Source: Methylococcus geothermalis (GTDB lineage Bacteria; Pseudomonadota; Gammaproteobacteria; Methylococcales; Methylococcaceae). From it: a stretch of 64,000 nucleotides of DNA. Below the pieces are notes generated by a model. The model was not told where the DNA came from, did not search any database, and was given only the letters and a program-made list of their open reading frames with translations. The stretch lies in the NCBI RefSeq assembly GCF_012769535.1, contig NZ_CP046565.1, forward strand, positions 2,866,501-2,930,500, read 5' to 3'. The translations under genes and the position numbers were made by a program. How positions within the stretch are numbered: the stretch's first letter is position 1; every line of letters begins with the position of its first letter. Positions 34,316 through 43,579 of the stretch are shown piece after piece.

Positions 34316-35314
34316 TTAAACCCCGCGCCGGTCTCTGTCTCCTTCGCCATCGCCCGGGCCGAACAGCCGGCGAAAACGCCGGCGGGTCGGCTTGCCGCCA
34401 AATGCCTCCCAGCTTTCCCGGAAAGCCCCCCTGCAGCGCGACTGGCGCTGTTCCATGGACCCGACCAGGACACCCACGGCCAGCAAAGCTTCGACCGGCT
34501 GGCCCTCCTGCCTCATGAGTTCCGCCAACGTCAGCAGACGGGCACGCTGCACGGATGCGTCCTGGAATTCGCCGAGCACGTCCTGGAGCTTTTTCAATTG
34601 GGCGATGAGGCCGCGGATTTTGCCGTCGGCCTGGAGCGAGGCCGAAAATTCCAGCAGATAACGCAGTTTCTTGCCCTGCTTGCGCAAGGCATGGAACGCC
34701 TCCTGCGGACTGTCCGGGCCGAGCGCTGCGGCGTCCCGCAACATCCGTCGATAGAGTTTCCAGATGCGCCGCCCGCAGACGACTCCGGCGGGCGCGCGGG
34801 CGTTCGGCGCCGACGGCCGCTTCGGTGCGGGCCGTTCGAGGAACCGGCGCCAGCTTTCGATCGTGCGCCGGTAGGCCGGACGCCGCAGACGATCCGCCAG
34901 AACCCGGTGAGCCCGCGCGGCCTCCTGTTCCAGATGCGACCTCAGCGGCGCCAGCGCCGGCCGCAGCGATTCGGGCACTGCCGCTTCGTAGACCGGAAAT
35001 TCGCCAAGCATGACATGGCAATCCCGCAGCGGTCCGGTCAGCGCCCCCAGCCACTTCAAGCGATGCAGACAGCGGACGGTATCGCGTTCGGGGAACACGC
35101 CTTTCATCTCCCCCAGCAAAGCGCGGCTGCGGCGCAGGGCCACGCGGTATTCGTGCAATGCCTCGGGATCACGGTTTTCCAGAATCCCCGCTTCGCACGA
35201 CAGCATGCGCTCGAGGAACTGCGCAATGAACCGGCGGACCGCCACATCGGCACGGCATGCCGCCGTCGGCTCGACGCCGGCCCGTCCTGTGTCCCCTTCG
35301 GTTTCCTGAATCAC
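34316..35314 (-). CDS. CHAD-domain protein
   Basis: The product is 332 residues from GTG 35314, which has GAGGAG six bases upstream; an ATG 21 nt earlier lacks a ribosome site. The CHAD core shows its conserved basic and His helices: ALHEYRVALRRSRALLGEM, LGALTGPLRDCHVML and FHALRKQGKKLRYLLEF. CHAD domains bind polyphosphate through these Arg/Lys/His residues. The partner CYTH triphosphatase domain, fused or adjacent in many bacteria, is absent here. Being divergent from relA is suggestive, since ppGpp and polyphosphate responses are linked, but that link is only an inference. Confidence 0.82.
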   Translation of the reverse strand: MIQETEGDTGRAGVEPTAACRADVAVRRFIAQFLERMLSCEAGILENRDPEALHEYRVALRRSRALLGEMKGVFPERDTVRCLHRLKWLGALTGPLRDCHVMLGEFPVYEAAVPESLRPALAPLRSHLEQEAARAHRVLADRLRRPAYRRTIESWRRFLERPAPKRPSAPNARAPAGVVCGRRIWKLYRRMLRDAAALGPDSPQEAFHALRKQGKKLRYLLEFSASLQADGKIRGLIAQLKKLQDVLGEFQDASVQRARLLTLAELMRQEGQPVEALLAVGVLVGSMEQRQSRCRGAFRESWEAFGGKPTRRRFRRLFGPGDGEGDRDRRGV

Positions 35315-35491
35315 GCCGCGCTCCTCGAGCAACATACGGTTTCGACGCCGGCCCACAGCCGCAAAGCCGAGTTCTGCTAAGATTGCGGAAGAACCCTTTC
35401 GCCAGCCGATTATGGGAGCGAACTCTTGGGCGCGGCAACCGGCCGCTCGCGCTCGCCCCCCCCGGCCCCTCTCCACTTGCCCCGAGCCTGA

Positions 35492-37654
35492 ATGAAGCAT
35501 ACGCACTACCAATCCGACGCCTCGAAATTGGACCCGGCGCAACTGCACCATTTGTTCGAGAACGGCTATCCTGCCGCCCAGGCGGAAAATATACGCAAGG
35601 CACTCGATCTCGCCATCGAAGCCGTGGACAAGGATCCCGCGCCCCGGCCGCGCGGGGTCGACGTGGGGCATATCCTGCTCAAACTGAAGGTCGATGCCTA
35701 CAGCGTCCAGGCAGCCCTGTTGGCGGACCCCTATCTGCGGGAGACTCTGCCGGCGGAGTTCGTCCGAACCCAGTTCGACGACGAGACCGTGCGGCTGCTG
35801 GAAAAGGTCAACTGGCTCAACACCTTCAACGAATATTCGCTGCAGGAAAATCCCGGGCCCGAGCAGGCCGAACTGCTGCGGCGCATGCTGCTCTCGGTGG
35901 TCAACGATGTCCGTGCCGTGCTCGTCCGGCTCGCCTACCGGGTGCAGCGCATGCGCATCCTGAAGTACCAGGACAGCGGCATCCGCGAATCCATCGCCCG
36001 CGAAACCCTCGAACTCTATGCGCCATTGGCGCACCGCCTCGGCGTCGGCCAGCTGAAATGGGAGCTGGAAGACCTGTCGTTCCGCTATCTGCATCCGGAC
36101 GAATACCGCACGCTCGCCAATTCCCTCGCCACCAACCGCGCCGAGCGCGAGGTCTATATCCAGAAATTCATGGGCCTGCTCCGGGAAGAACTCAAGAAAC
36201 TCGGCGTCAATGCGCGGGTTTCCGGACGCCCGAAACACCTGTACAGCATCTGGAAGAAGATGGAGCGCAAGCACGCCCAACTGGCCGATCTATACGACTT
36301 GCTGGCGGTGCGGGTCATAGTGGACAGTATCCCGACCTGCTATACGGTGCTGGGCACCGTACACAGCTTGTGGCCGCACATTCCCAAGGAATTCGACGAC
36401 TATATCGCCAACCCCAAGGACAATGGCTACCAGTCACTGCACACCGTCGTCATCGGCCCCGATGACCGGCCGGTGGAAGTCCAGATCCGTACCGCCGCGA
36501 TGCACGAATTTGCCGAATACGGTGTGGCCGCCCATTGGCGCTACAAGGAAGGCGGAGGCCAGGACGCGGCTTTCGACCGCAGCATCGCCTCCCTGCGCCG
36601 CTTGCTGGAAAGCGAGGAAGACAACGATTCCCTGCTGCAGGACTTCCGTGAAGAGCCTTTCGGAGATGCGATCTTCGTGCTGACCCCGCGCGCCCAGGTC
36701 ATCCGCCTGGTCAAGGGCAGCACCCCGATCGATTTCGCCTATGCCATCCACTCGGAAGTCGGCCATCGCTGCCGGGGCGCCAAAGTGAACGGCGTCATGG
36801 TGCCGCTGACCCATCAGTTGAAATCGGGCGACAAGATCGAAATCCTGACCGCCAAGCAGGGCGGCCCCACGCTGGGATGGCTCGACCAACGCCTGGGGTA
36901 TATCCGAACCGCGCATGCCCGCAACAAGATCAGGCAGTGGTTCAAACAGCAGGATCACGACAAGCACCTGCGCGCCGGCAAGGCCATCCTCGACAAGGAA
37001 AAGCACAAGCTCCAGACGCGGGACATCGACCTGGATGCCTTGGCACGCCACTTCCACCTGCCCCGCCCCGACGACGTCCTGATCGCCATCGGCCGCGGCG
37101 ACATCGGCCCCGGCCAGCTAGCCGCCGCCCTGCAGGTGCCGGAATTCCAACCACCGGTGCCCGCGCCGCAACGGAAGCCGGCCCCCCGGCCCGCCCGCGG
37201 CGCTGGCGAAGTCACCGTGCAAGGCGTCAGAAACCTGCTGACCCATTTCGCCCGCTGCTGCTCGCCGATTCCGGGCGACCCGATCATCGGCTACATCGGC
37301 GTCGGCCGCGGCGTGACCATCCACCGCCAGGACTGCCCGAACGTCGTCCAGCTTCCCCCGGGAAAACGCAACCGGCTGATCGATGTCGCCTGGGGCGCGG
37401 AAACACGGGTATTCCCGGTCGACATCGAAGTCCGCGCGTTCGACCGCAAGGGACTGCTCAAAGACGTCACCCAGGTGCTGGCGCACGAGCACATCAATAT
37501 CGCGCGGACCTATACCGAGACCAATCCGCGGGACCAAAGCGTCGTCATGGACATTACGGTCGAAGTCCACGACCTGGGCCAGCTCAGCACCGCATTGGAA
37601 AAGATCGGGCAGATTCATAATGTGCAAGAGGCGCGGCGCAAATTGCATGGCTAA
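35492..37654 (+). CDS. relA: GTP pyrophosphokinase RelA
   Basis: A 720-residue long RelA/SpoT homologue. The N-terminal HD region lacks the HDxxED hydrolase signature, so it should be synthetase-only. The synthetase domain has RPKHLYSIWKKM, DLYDLLAVRVIV and E300-F-D-D303 in KEFDDYIANPKDNGYQSLHT; EFDD is the RelA-type ExDD motif, opposed to RxKD of bifunctional SpoT. TGS (VLTPRAQVIRLVKGSTPIDFAYAIH), zinc-finger-like (FARCCSPIPGD) and ACT domains follow. It makes (p)ppGpp on stalled ribosomes. No ribosome site is obvious at the ATG. Confidence 0.93.
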   Translation: MKHTHYQSDASKLDPAQLHHLFENGYPAAQAENIRKALDLAIEAVDKDPAPRPRGVDVGHILLKLKVDAYSVQAALLADPYLRETLPAEFVRTQFDDETVRLLEKVNWLNTFNEYSLQENPGPEQAELLRRMLLSVVNDVRAVLVRLAYRVQRMRILKYQDSGIRESIARETLELYAPLAHRLGVGQLKWELEDLSFRYLHPDEYRTLANSLATNRAEREVYIQKFMGLLREELKKLGVNARVSGRPKHLYSIWKKMERKHAQLADLYDLLAVRVIVDSIPTCYTVLGTVHSLWPHIPKEFDDYIANPKDNGYQSLHTVVIGPDDRPVEVQIRTAAMHEFAEYGVAAHWRYKEGGGQDAAFDRSIASLRRLLESEEDNDSLLQDFREEPFGDAIFVLTPRAQVIRLVKGSTPIDFAYAIHSEVGHRCRGAKVNGVMVPLTHQLKSGDKIEILTAKQGGPTLGWLDQRLGYIRTAHARNKIRQWFKQQDHDKHLRAGKAILDKEKHKLQTRDIDLDALARHFHLPRPDDVLIAIGRGDIGPGQLAAALQVPEFQPPVPAPQRKPAPRPARGAGEVTVQGVRNLLTHFARCCSPIPGDPIIGYIGVGRGVTIHRQDCPNVVQLPPGKRNRLIDVAWGAETRVFPVDIEVRAFDRKGLLKDVTQVLAHEHINIARTYTETNPRDQSVVMDITVEVHDLGQLSTALEKIGQIHNVQEARRKLHG

Positions 37655-37698
37655 CTGGATTGGATGCAGAAAGGGGAACAGCACATTGTAGTTATGGA

Positions 37699-39456
37699 CT
37701 ACAACTTTCCAAGTTTAAGAAACACGCGGTCGAAAATGTTCACATGGATATAAGAAATCAGCGACCCCACCGCGCCAAGAATCGCCAACGGAAACACCAG
37801 GCCGCCTACGTTACCGGTACGGAAACCTCGAATGGCATCGAAGACGAACCTTAACCCAGAGGTATGCGACAGCTTTGTCAAAATCCATGATAACAATCCG
37901 AACGCCATCGCAGCGACCAATGCGTCCGGAGATTCAAAAATATCGCAGAATTCCCCTATTGATTGATATACGCCAGTACCGGAAAGCAGCCAAAGCAACG
38001 CCAACAGCCCCGCCACCAACAGCGCAGCAATGACCCATCCGAGATGTCCGAGCAAAAAGAATACCTTGAATAACATGTTTCTTCCCACAGCGAGATGCTT
38101 GATGAGTCTTCGCCGATCGTGACGCATCAACTCACGAATCCTCAGAAACCCCCACTGATTGGCCGAAACCTCGGTCAGACCCGCGCCGTCATTCAGATGA
38201 CTGTCGCAAAGGCAATACCCATCATACATCAGCACGCTAGCCTCGATATCTGAAAACGAATCCAGATCGGTACGCAATGCGGATAGCAGAAATACCTCGC
38301 CATTGGTTGCATTGTCGCTACGATCGACCGGCTCGCTCAGATTTGGAAACTGATCCGTTCCTGAAAACGTATTTCGCAGGTGAAAAAAAGCGGCGGATTT
38401 GAGCAGTCCATGTTCCACCCTGCTGCCCAACTCGTCCAGGGTCTCCTCCCGCACCCTCTTCATGAGTATTTCGTTGCTCCGCGCACCTACCGATGAGGCT
38501 GAACTATTCGGAGTACGGTCGCTTTGCAGTTGGCCGGAGGCATCGCTGCAGATAATGTGAGTACACTCCTCGCGGAACAGCGTTTCCAACCCCTGATTGT
38601 CATAGACACCACCGTCGACCAGTTCGACGACCACCTCTTTCCCGTCCTCCTGATACAAGTCATGAATGGCAAAAGGTGACAACAGGACCGGTACGCACGC
38701 AGACGCTGCCACAGCATCGGCGAGGTTGATTGTGTCGAGCTTGGCACGCACCTTTGGTGGCAATGCAGCATCACCAAACCGAAGCTTTGAATAGGGGAGA
38801 GCGGAATTGTCTTCCTTATCGCCGGACGACCCGATATAAGAAGCCGTAAACAGCCACGACTCCCCGGTATTCAAAATAGTTGCGTTAATGGCCAAAATAG
38901 GCACCTTATAAATCGTCTCCTCCTTGTTGTATTCGCGCACGTTGAACGGCACCTTATATCCAGCCGGCGTTATTTTGATGTCCTTCAAACGAATGCTTCC
39001 TTGATCATCCGATTCCATTTCATGCCAGATCTTGCGGTAAAAATACTCCTCATAGAGCTCCGCCATGCGATCGCTTCTGGAGTAATCATCGCTGAGCATC
39101 ATCCTGGCGTTTTTCAGCGGATCAGATAACGCCCGCATGCGCAAGTTGTTCTGTACGCCTTTAACGAATTCCCGTTCGATTTCCTGTACGATGACGACAT
39201 AGGCCTGTGATGACGGTTTTAACCCGTCGGGTCTGCGACCTTCCAGGAGCTGCTTAACTTTCAAATAGTAAAGAGCGCCTACGATGGAACCTCCGGATAC
39301 CGTGGACAGCACTTCCACCTGGCGTAGTAGATCGAGTTCCGCCAATCTGGCGAGAACGCCGATGTGAAACAGCGAGGCTCGAAAGCCACCGCCCGACAAG
39401 GCCAAACCGAGCTTGCTATCCTTGCCCAGCTTCCACGCATTGGAATCTGCAGACAT
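37699..39456 (-). CDS. Patatin-like phospholipase with C-terminal membrane helices
   Basis: This 585-residue protein has the patatin oxyanion loop SGGGFRAS at 21-28, the nucleophile S57 in STVSGGSIVG and the partner D281 in LVDGGVYDN, so the catalytic dyad is complete. The last 130 residues hold about four hydrophobic helices (WVIAALLVAGLLALLWLLSG onward), so it sits in a membrane. Base use is markedly AT-richer than all neighbours, a sign of transfer. It is flanked by an IS3 remnant. Patatin enzymes hydrolyse phospholipid acyl chains; some are abortive-infection effectors, but no nucleotidyltransferase or other defence partner is beside it. Confidence 0.85.
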   Translation of the reverse strand: MSADSNAWKLGKDSKLGLALSGGGFRASLFHIGVLARLAELDLLRQVEVLSTVSGGSIVGALYYLKVKQLLEGRRPDGLKPSSQAYVVIVQEIEREFVKGVQNNLRMRALSDPLKNARMMLSDDYSRSDRMAELYEEYFYRKIWHEMESDDQGSIRLKDIKITPAGYKVPFNVREYNKEETIYKVPILAINATILNTGESWLFTASYIGSSGDKEDNSALPYSKLRFGDAALPPKVRAKLDTINLADAVAASACVPVLLSPFAIHDLYQEDGKEVVVELVDGGVYDNQGLETLFREECTHIICSDASGQLQSDRTPNSSASSVGARSNEILMKRVREETLDELGSRVEHGLLKSAAFFHLRNTFSGTDQFPNLSEPVDRSDNATNGEVFLLSALRTDLDSFSDIEASVLMYDGYCLCDSHLNDGAGLTEVSANQWGFLRIRELMRHDRRRLIKHLAVGRNMLFKVFFLLGHLGWVIAALLVAGLLALLWLLSGTGVYQSIGEFCDIFESPDALVAAMAFGLLSWILTKLSHTSGLRFVFDAIRGFRTGNVGGLVFPLAILGAVGSLISYIHVNIFDRVFLKLGKL

Positions 39457-39901
39457 GGCACTCTCCCCCGTTCGTAGATGTTTTTTGGGATGGCATCAGT
39501 ACCTTCACCAGGCTAACACCATTTTTCAGATTGTGCGCGCCCCGGCATCGGAAAACCAGGTACGGCAGCGCCATGACCAGAATCAAAACGGTCGCAGCGG
39601 TGGCCCAGGGCAGGAAACAGGAGCCAGCTCCACCACCATAGCCAATCCTCCCAACTTAAGAAATCTGCTTCCATTTCGCCCCGAACCCTGTAGAACATTT
39701 ACAGCTAATTCATGATCTCTTGAGGATTGTTACAAGGTATTCGAACTGCTCAACCAGCGCCTGCTGCTCGATCACCTGCGCGTCGACGACACCGGTTGCG
39801 GCGGCGTGAAGGTCTTTCGACGGTCAGGACGACACGTGTGACTGGTAACACTGGCCGTCCCCTCGATAGACCCAGGGACCGGGAGTGTCAGAGCAAAGAT
39901 G
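39457..39901. other. Gene-poor border of the patatin island with coding fragments
   Basis: No intact gene. On the minus strand at 39530-39674 two overlapping frames together encode a possible membrane helix (MEADFLSWEDWLWW in one, TAATVLILVMALPYLVF in another), like a frameshifted small protein. On the plus strand 39716-39841 is an open fragment without start (KVFELLNQRLLLDHLRVDD), which looks like the C-terminus of a lost gene. Base composition changes from AT-rich to host-like near 39700. Confidence 0.4.
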
Positions 39902-40090
39902 CGTCTCGGCCGCGCAGCCGATCTTGCTGGCGATGGAGTAGATCGCGGCCCACCGCGACTCGTGCTCGCCCTGGTGTTCAAAAACCATCCGGACGGCTCG
40001 CTCTCGGACTTCCGGTGAAAATTTCGATGATCTGTTCATGACTCCATGCTCTCAAACAAGGGCGTCTCCGGAAAATCCCGGGGCAGGTCA
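39902..40090 (-). mobile_element. IS3-family insertion sequence remnant (5' end with truncated orfA)
   Basis: Read on the minus strand, the terminal repeat-like TGACCTGCCCCGGG begins at 40090. The start of an IS3-type OrfA follows from ATG 40039: [19 protein letters not shown], then [19 protein letters not shown]. Homology-like sequence stops after about 46 residues near 39902, where unrelated sequence follows in frame. The helix-turn-helix part survives, while the leucine zipper and the whole of orfB are missing, so the element is dead. Confidence 0.75.
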
Positions 40091-40246
40091 GACCTTGACG
40101 ACCCGCGACGCCGTGACGTTCGTCAGCGCCGTAGACTTTCCGCAGGCTCTCAAAAAGCGGGATGAAAGAAGCCTATAATCTCGGCAAGCGTGCTCATCCG
40201 CGCCTTTTTCATCCACCCCTTTTGGGCCAACGCCTGGAACACTCCG

Positions 40247-40690
40247 ATGGCTATGCATTTCAAATCGCTGATCCTCGCCCCCGCGGCCACTTTGGTCCTG
40301 CAAGGCTGTTCCTTCTCCTACAGTTCGGAGAGTTCGGTCAAGACTTCCGCCAGCCCGTTCACTTCGTCGGCGTCCATTTCGGAATCCAGCTCGTCGAGTT
40401 CGAAGTCTTCGCAGAACAAGAAGGCGCGTTACGAAAAAAGCGTCAGCGAGTACACCACCGAGTTCGCGAATTCCGGCAGCAGCGACACCGTGGCCTTTTA
40501 CGCACGGATCAGCCAGCTGGCGCAGGAATACGGCATCACCGGCTGGGACAGCGACAAGGACACCTACGTCGCCATCGGCAAGGGCCTGGCCGGTGCCAAG
40601 CTGGGCCAGCCGCAATACGATGCCTTGCGGCGCCTCCTGGCCAATTCCGATCCGACCCGCATGCAGTACATCGACGAGGGCTACCGCTGA
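40247..40690 (+). CDS. Small Ser-rich lipoprotein
   Basis: From ATG 40247 the product is 147 residues. The lipobox LQGC follows a hydrophobic signal (SLILAPAATLVL). A long serine-rich, low-complexity linker (SSSASISESSSSSSKSS-like) comes next, then a folded domain with KSVSEYTTEFANSG and WDSDKDTYVAIGKGLAGAK. The final part is helical. Mature residue after Cys is Ser, so outer-membrane transfer is likely. The gene ends 11 nt before the next ORF, so the pair is probably co-expressed. I do not recognise a named family. Confidence 0.7.
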   Translation: MAMHFKSLILAPAATLVLQGCSFSYSSESSVKTSASPFTSSASISESSSSSSKSSQNKKARYEKSVSEYTTEFANSGSSDTVAFYARISQLAQEYGITGWDSDKDTYVAIGKGLAGAKLGQPQYDALRRLLANSDPTRMQYIDEGYR

Positions 40691-40701
40691 TCCGTAGCGC
40701 C

Positions 40702-42474
40702 ATGGCCGCGCTCCTGGCCGTCGCTGCGGGAGCAGTCCATGCCGGAAAGGACTATTCCGCCCGCATCGACTATCTCTATCTCGACGCCAACGAGGGACAG
40801 GCCGCTGGAGGCCATGCCGCGCTGCGCTTCGGCGACGAGGTTTACCATTTCGAATACGCGGAAGGCGGCCTGATCCGGGCCGCCCGCCAGGCGTTCGAGC
40901 CGTTCCGGCTCCTCTACACCGAGACCGAGAACCGGACCCTGCACATCAGCCGGATCGCGGTGACGCCGGACACCTATGCCGCGCTGCACCAGCGCTTCGA
41001 AACCCGGCTCGAACGGCAGAACGCCCAGTTCGAGGTACCCGAAGCGCTGCGCCGCGACCGTGAAATCCTGGAAATGCTGGCCGATGCCACCGGTGCGCCG
41101 CCAAGGCTCCTCGTGAAAGGGCTCGGCCTGTTCGAGCCGGCGCAATCGAACCCGCCCGAAGACCCCGCGCTGGCCGAACTGCGCGCCCGCGTCCTGACCC
41201 GCCATGGCGCCGACGGCATCCGGATGCGCATGGACGCCGTCCGCCAAGCGATCTCGGCGCTGCGGCCGGACCCGCCGGACGACCCTCTGCCGGCCGACGT
41301 CCACAGCTCAGCTCCCTGGCGCTACCGCTTCGCCGACCGCTATCACGACTTCCACGCCCTGCTGGAAGCCTATCGGCTGCTGGAGCGCGCCGCCCCGCTA
41401 CGGCGCGATGCCTACCATGCGCCGCCCGGCCGCGAATTCGCGCTCAAGCCGGACGAGATCGACGCACTCCAAGCCTTCAGCCGTAAGCTGGCGGAATCGG
41501 TGCTGGCGACGCTGGAGCATCCGCGCCCGGACCAGGGTCCCGGCCTCCTCGTCGCCTTGGCCCGGCTGGAAGCGCTGGGCAAGACCCTGCGCTACGGCCG
41601 GCTGGTGTTCCTGGACACACTGAAGGGACGGGAAGCGGCAGAGTTGCCCTGGCGCGGCGCCCCACCCATTTTCAGCGCCGCGGATGCCGATTTCCGGCAG
41701 GCCCGGCGGGAGCTATCGAACGGCCGGGAACTCGACGAAGTCGGCTACAGCCTCTTGGAAAACGCGGCGAACCGCCGGCTCGATGCCCGCAAGGCGCTGG
41801 CGGGCCGAGTACCGTTCCGGCTGCGCGTCCCCAGCGGACTGATGCCTGCACGCCCCGGCATTCCCGAAGAAATCGTCCGCCCGGCATTGGGCGCAGACGA
41901 AATGCGAGACGCCGCGCGAGGGCTCCGCGCCGCCGAGGCCGCGCATGGCGAACGGCTCGCCGCGCTCTACCGCTACCATCTGGTGAACCGGAACTGCGTC
42001 ACCGAGATCTTCCGGACCCTGGACGAAGGCGCCCGGCCCGGCGTCGAAGGCTTGGGCGGACGCATCGAGCCGATGGCCGCCAACGCCATCCCCTTCGTCT
42101 CCGCGCAGAACGTGGAGCGACGGTACCGGGTCGTGGAATCCTTCGAACTCGCATCCCGCCGTAAGCGTTTCCTCGAAACCCTCGACAGCGAAGCTTACCT
42201 GGCCGAACTCAGCCCGCTGAGCTCCGCGATTTACCGCCCGAATGACGAAGACTCGCTGTTCCTGTTCTTCACCGATGCCCCGGCATTGGCCCGGCCGCTG
42301 TTCGGCGCGGCCAATCTGGCTACCGGCGGGCTGGAAACCTTGGCCGGCATCGTGACGAGCCCGTTCGACTCGGGCCGGACGTTCTACCTAGGCTTGCGCG
42401 GGATGCTGGTCAGCCTGCCGGAATTGGCTTTTTTCAACATTCGCAAGGGGACGTTTCATCGAGGCGGCGGATGA
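40702..42474 (+). CDS. DUF4105/Lnb-like exported protein with His...Cys arrangement
   Basis: The product is 590 residues with an N-terminal signal (MAALLAVAAGAVHAGKDYS). An early GGHAALRFGDEVYHFEY and a late YHLVNRNCVTEIFRTL give conserved-looking His then Cys, the order of circularly permuted NlpC/P60 (papain-like) enzymes such as DUF4105 and the lipoprotein transacylase Lnb. The middle is helical and Arg/Glu-rich. The C-terminal 80 residues are more hydrophobic (PLFGAANLATGGLETLAGIV) and may touch a membrane. It follows a lipoprotein gene by 11 nt, in keeping with a lipoprotein or cell-wall task. Enzyme activity is inferred, not shown. No ribosome site marks the ATG. Confidence 0.6.
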   Translation: MAALLAVAAGAVHAGKDYSARIDYLYLDANEGQAAGGHAALRFGDEVYHFEYAEGGLIRAARQAFEPFRLLYTETENRTLHISRIAVTPDTYAALHQRFETRLERQNAQFEVPEALRRDREILEMLADATGAPPRLLVKGLGLFEPAQSNPPEDPALAELRARVLTRHGADGIRMRMDAVRQAISALRPDPPDDPLPADVHSSAPWRYRFADRYHDFHALLEAYRLLERAAPLRRDAYHAPPGREFALKPDEIDALQAFSRKLAESVLATLEHPRPDQGPGLLVALARLEALGKTLRYGRLVFLDTLKGREAAELPWRGAPPIFSAADADFRQARRELSNGRELDEVGYSLLENAANRRLDARKALAGRVPFRLRVPSGLMPARPGIPEEIVRPALGADEMRDAARGLRAAEAAHGERLAALYRYHLVNRNCVTEIFRTLDEGARPGVEGLGGRIEPMAANAIPFVSAQNVERRYRVVESFELASRRKRFLETLDSEAYLAELSPLSSAIYRPNDEDSLFLFFTDAPALARPLFGAANLATGGLETLAGIVTSPFDSGRTFYLGLRGMLVSLPELAFFNIRKGTFHRGGG

Positions 42475-42684
42475 ATCAAGCCAATCCGTCTAATTTGCCG
42501 GACCAACGACGCGGAGCTGGCCAGCAAGCCTGCATGCGAAGCGCCTCCCGAGGCACGGGGTAACCCTGATCCGCCGATCCTTGATTCCGATGGCGTGCGC
42601 CCACCTTGAACCTGGCCAACCAGGATTGGGTTACCTTGCGGCGCGAGATTATCCGTCAGTCATCGGCGGTCGTGACCCGACTCT

Positions 42685-43515
42685 TCACCGCGACAGCAGC
42701 GAATACACAAGAATCGCCGCCGTCGCCGAAACATTCAAGGACTGGACCTGCCCGCTGCCCGGAATGGTGACGATGGTTTCGCAGGCGGCGAGGGTCTGGG
42801 GCGGCAGGCCGTTTTCTTCGTTGCCCAGGACCAGCAGGAAGGGGCGGCGGTCCCGTGGCACGGCTTCGGGCGGAACGCCTTTGGCATGCAGGGCGGTGCC
42901 GACGACGTGGTAATGCAGCCGCAGGCTTTTCAGATGCTGCGCCACGCCGGTAAGGCGCCGGACGTCCAGGAACTCCAGCCCGCCTTCGGCTACCCGATAG
43001 GCCGCGTCCGACAGACCCGCCTGGGCCGGATGGTCGGACAGGAGCAGGTGCTCCAGCCCGAAGAACGCCAGGGTGCGGGCAATGGCGCCGAGATTGTGGG
43101 GATTGCCCACGCCGTCCAGCAGCACTGCCGCAGCGCCCGCTTTCGCCCATTGCTTCGCGGTTTCGAGGGCGAGGTCCGGCACCTCTCGGGGCCTGACCGC
43201 GGCCACGATGCCGCCGTGCAAGACGGTGCCGGCGACACGGGCGAGTTCGTCCGGTGCCAGCAGGCGGTACGGCCGGCGCCGCCGCGCCAGCTCGGCGCAA
43301 TACGGCCCTGCCGCTGTTTTCAGCGACTCGTCGTAATACAGCCGCACCACCCGCTCGGGATCGCGCCGGAACACCGCCGCCACGGCCGACAGCCCGGCAA
43401 CTTTGGTAAGCTTCTCTTCCGCGGCTCCGGCCACCCGTGCAGAAACCGGCTTCCGGCGAACCGCTCCGGCGTTACGCCTGCCGGAACCTGCGGGCTGTCT
43501 GGTTTTTTGCTTCAC
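42685..43515 (-). CDS. TrmH/SpoU-family RNA 2'-O-methyltransferase (YfiF-like)
   Basis: The 276-residue protein has an N-terminal basic tail, a substrate-binding domain (AGLSAVAAVFRRDPERVVRLYY) and the SPOUT knot with its three motifs: NPHNLGAIARTLAFFG, LVLGNEENGLP and IPGSGQVQSLNVSATAAI. This is the TrmH class that methylates ribose 2'-OH of tRNA or rRNA. Length and the Lys/Arg-rich start resemble E. coli YfiF more than RlmB (243). It starts at GTG 43515. The target nucleotide is unknown. Confidence 0.87.
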   Translation of the reverse strand: MKQKTRQPAGSGRRNAGAVRRKPVSARVAGAAEEKLTKVAGLSAVAAVFRRDPERVVRLYYDESLKTAAGPYCAELARRRRPYRLLAPDELARVAGTVLHGGIVAAVRPREVPDLALETAKQWAKAGAAAVLLDGVGNPHNLGAIARTLAFFGLEHLLLSDHPAQAGLSDAAYRVAEGGLEFLDVRRLTGVAQHLKSLRLHYHVVGTALHAKGVPPEAVPRDRRPFLLVLGNEENGLPPQTLAACETIVTIPGSGQVQSLNVSATAAILVYSLLSR

Positions 43516-43579
43516 TAAAACATCCCTTTCGAAAAATCGCTACGATACGGCACATCGGCCGCCCCCGCGGTAAAGCCGG

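Noticed and set aside
40088-40615. Minus-strand open frame across the small lipoprotein gene
   Set aside because: Antisense to a gene with a clear signal peptide and lipobox; no own start signals.
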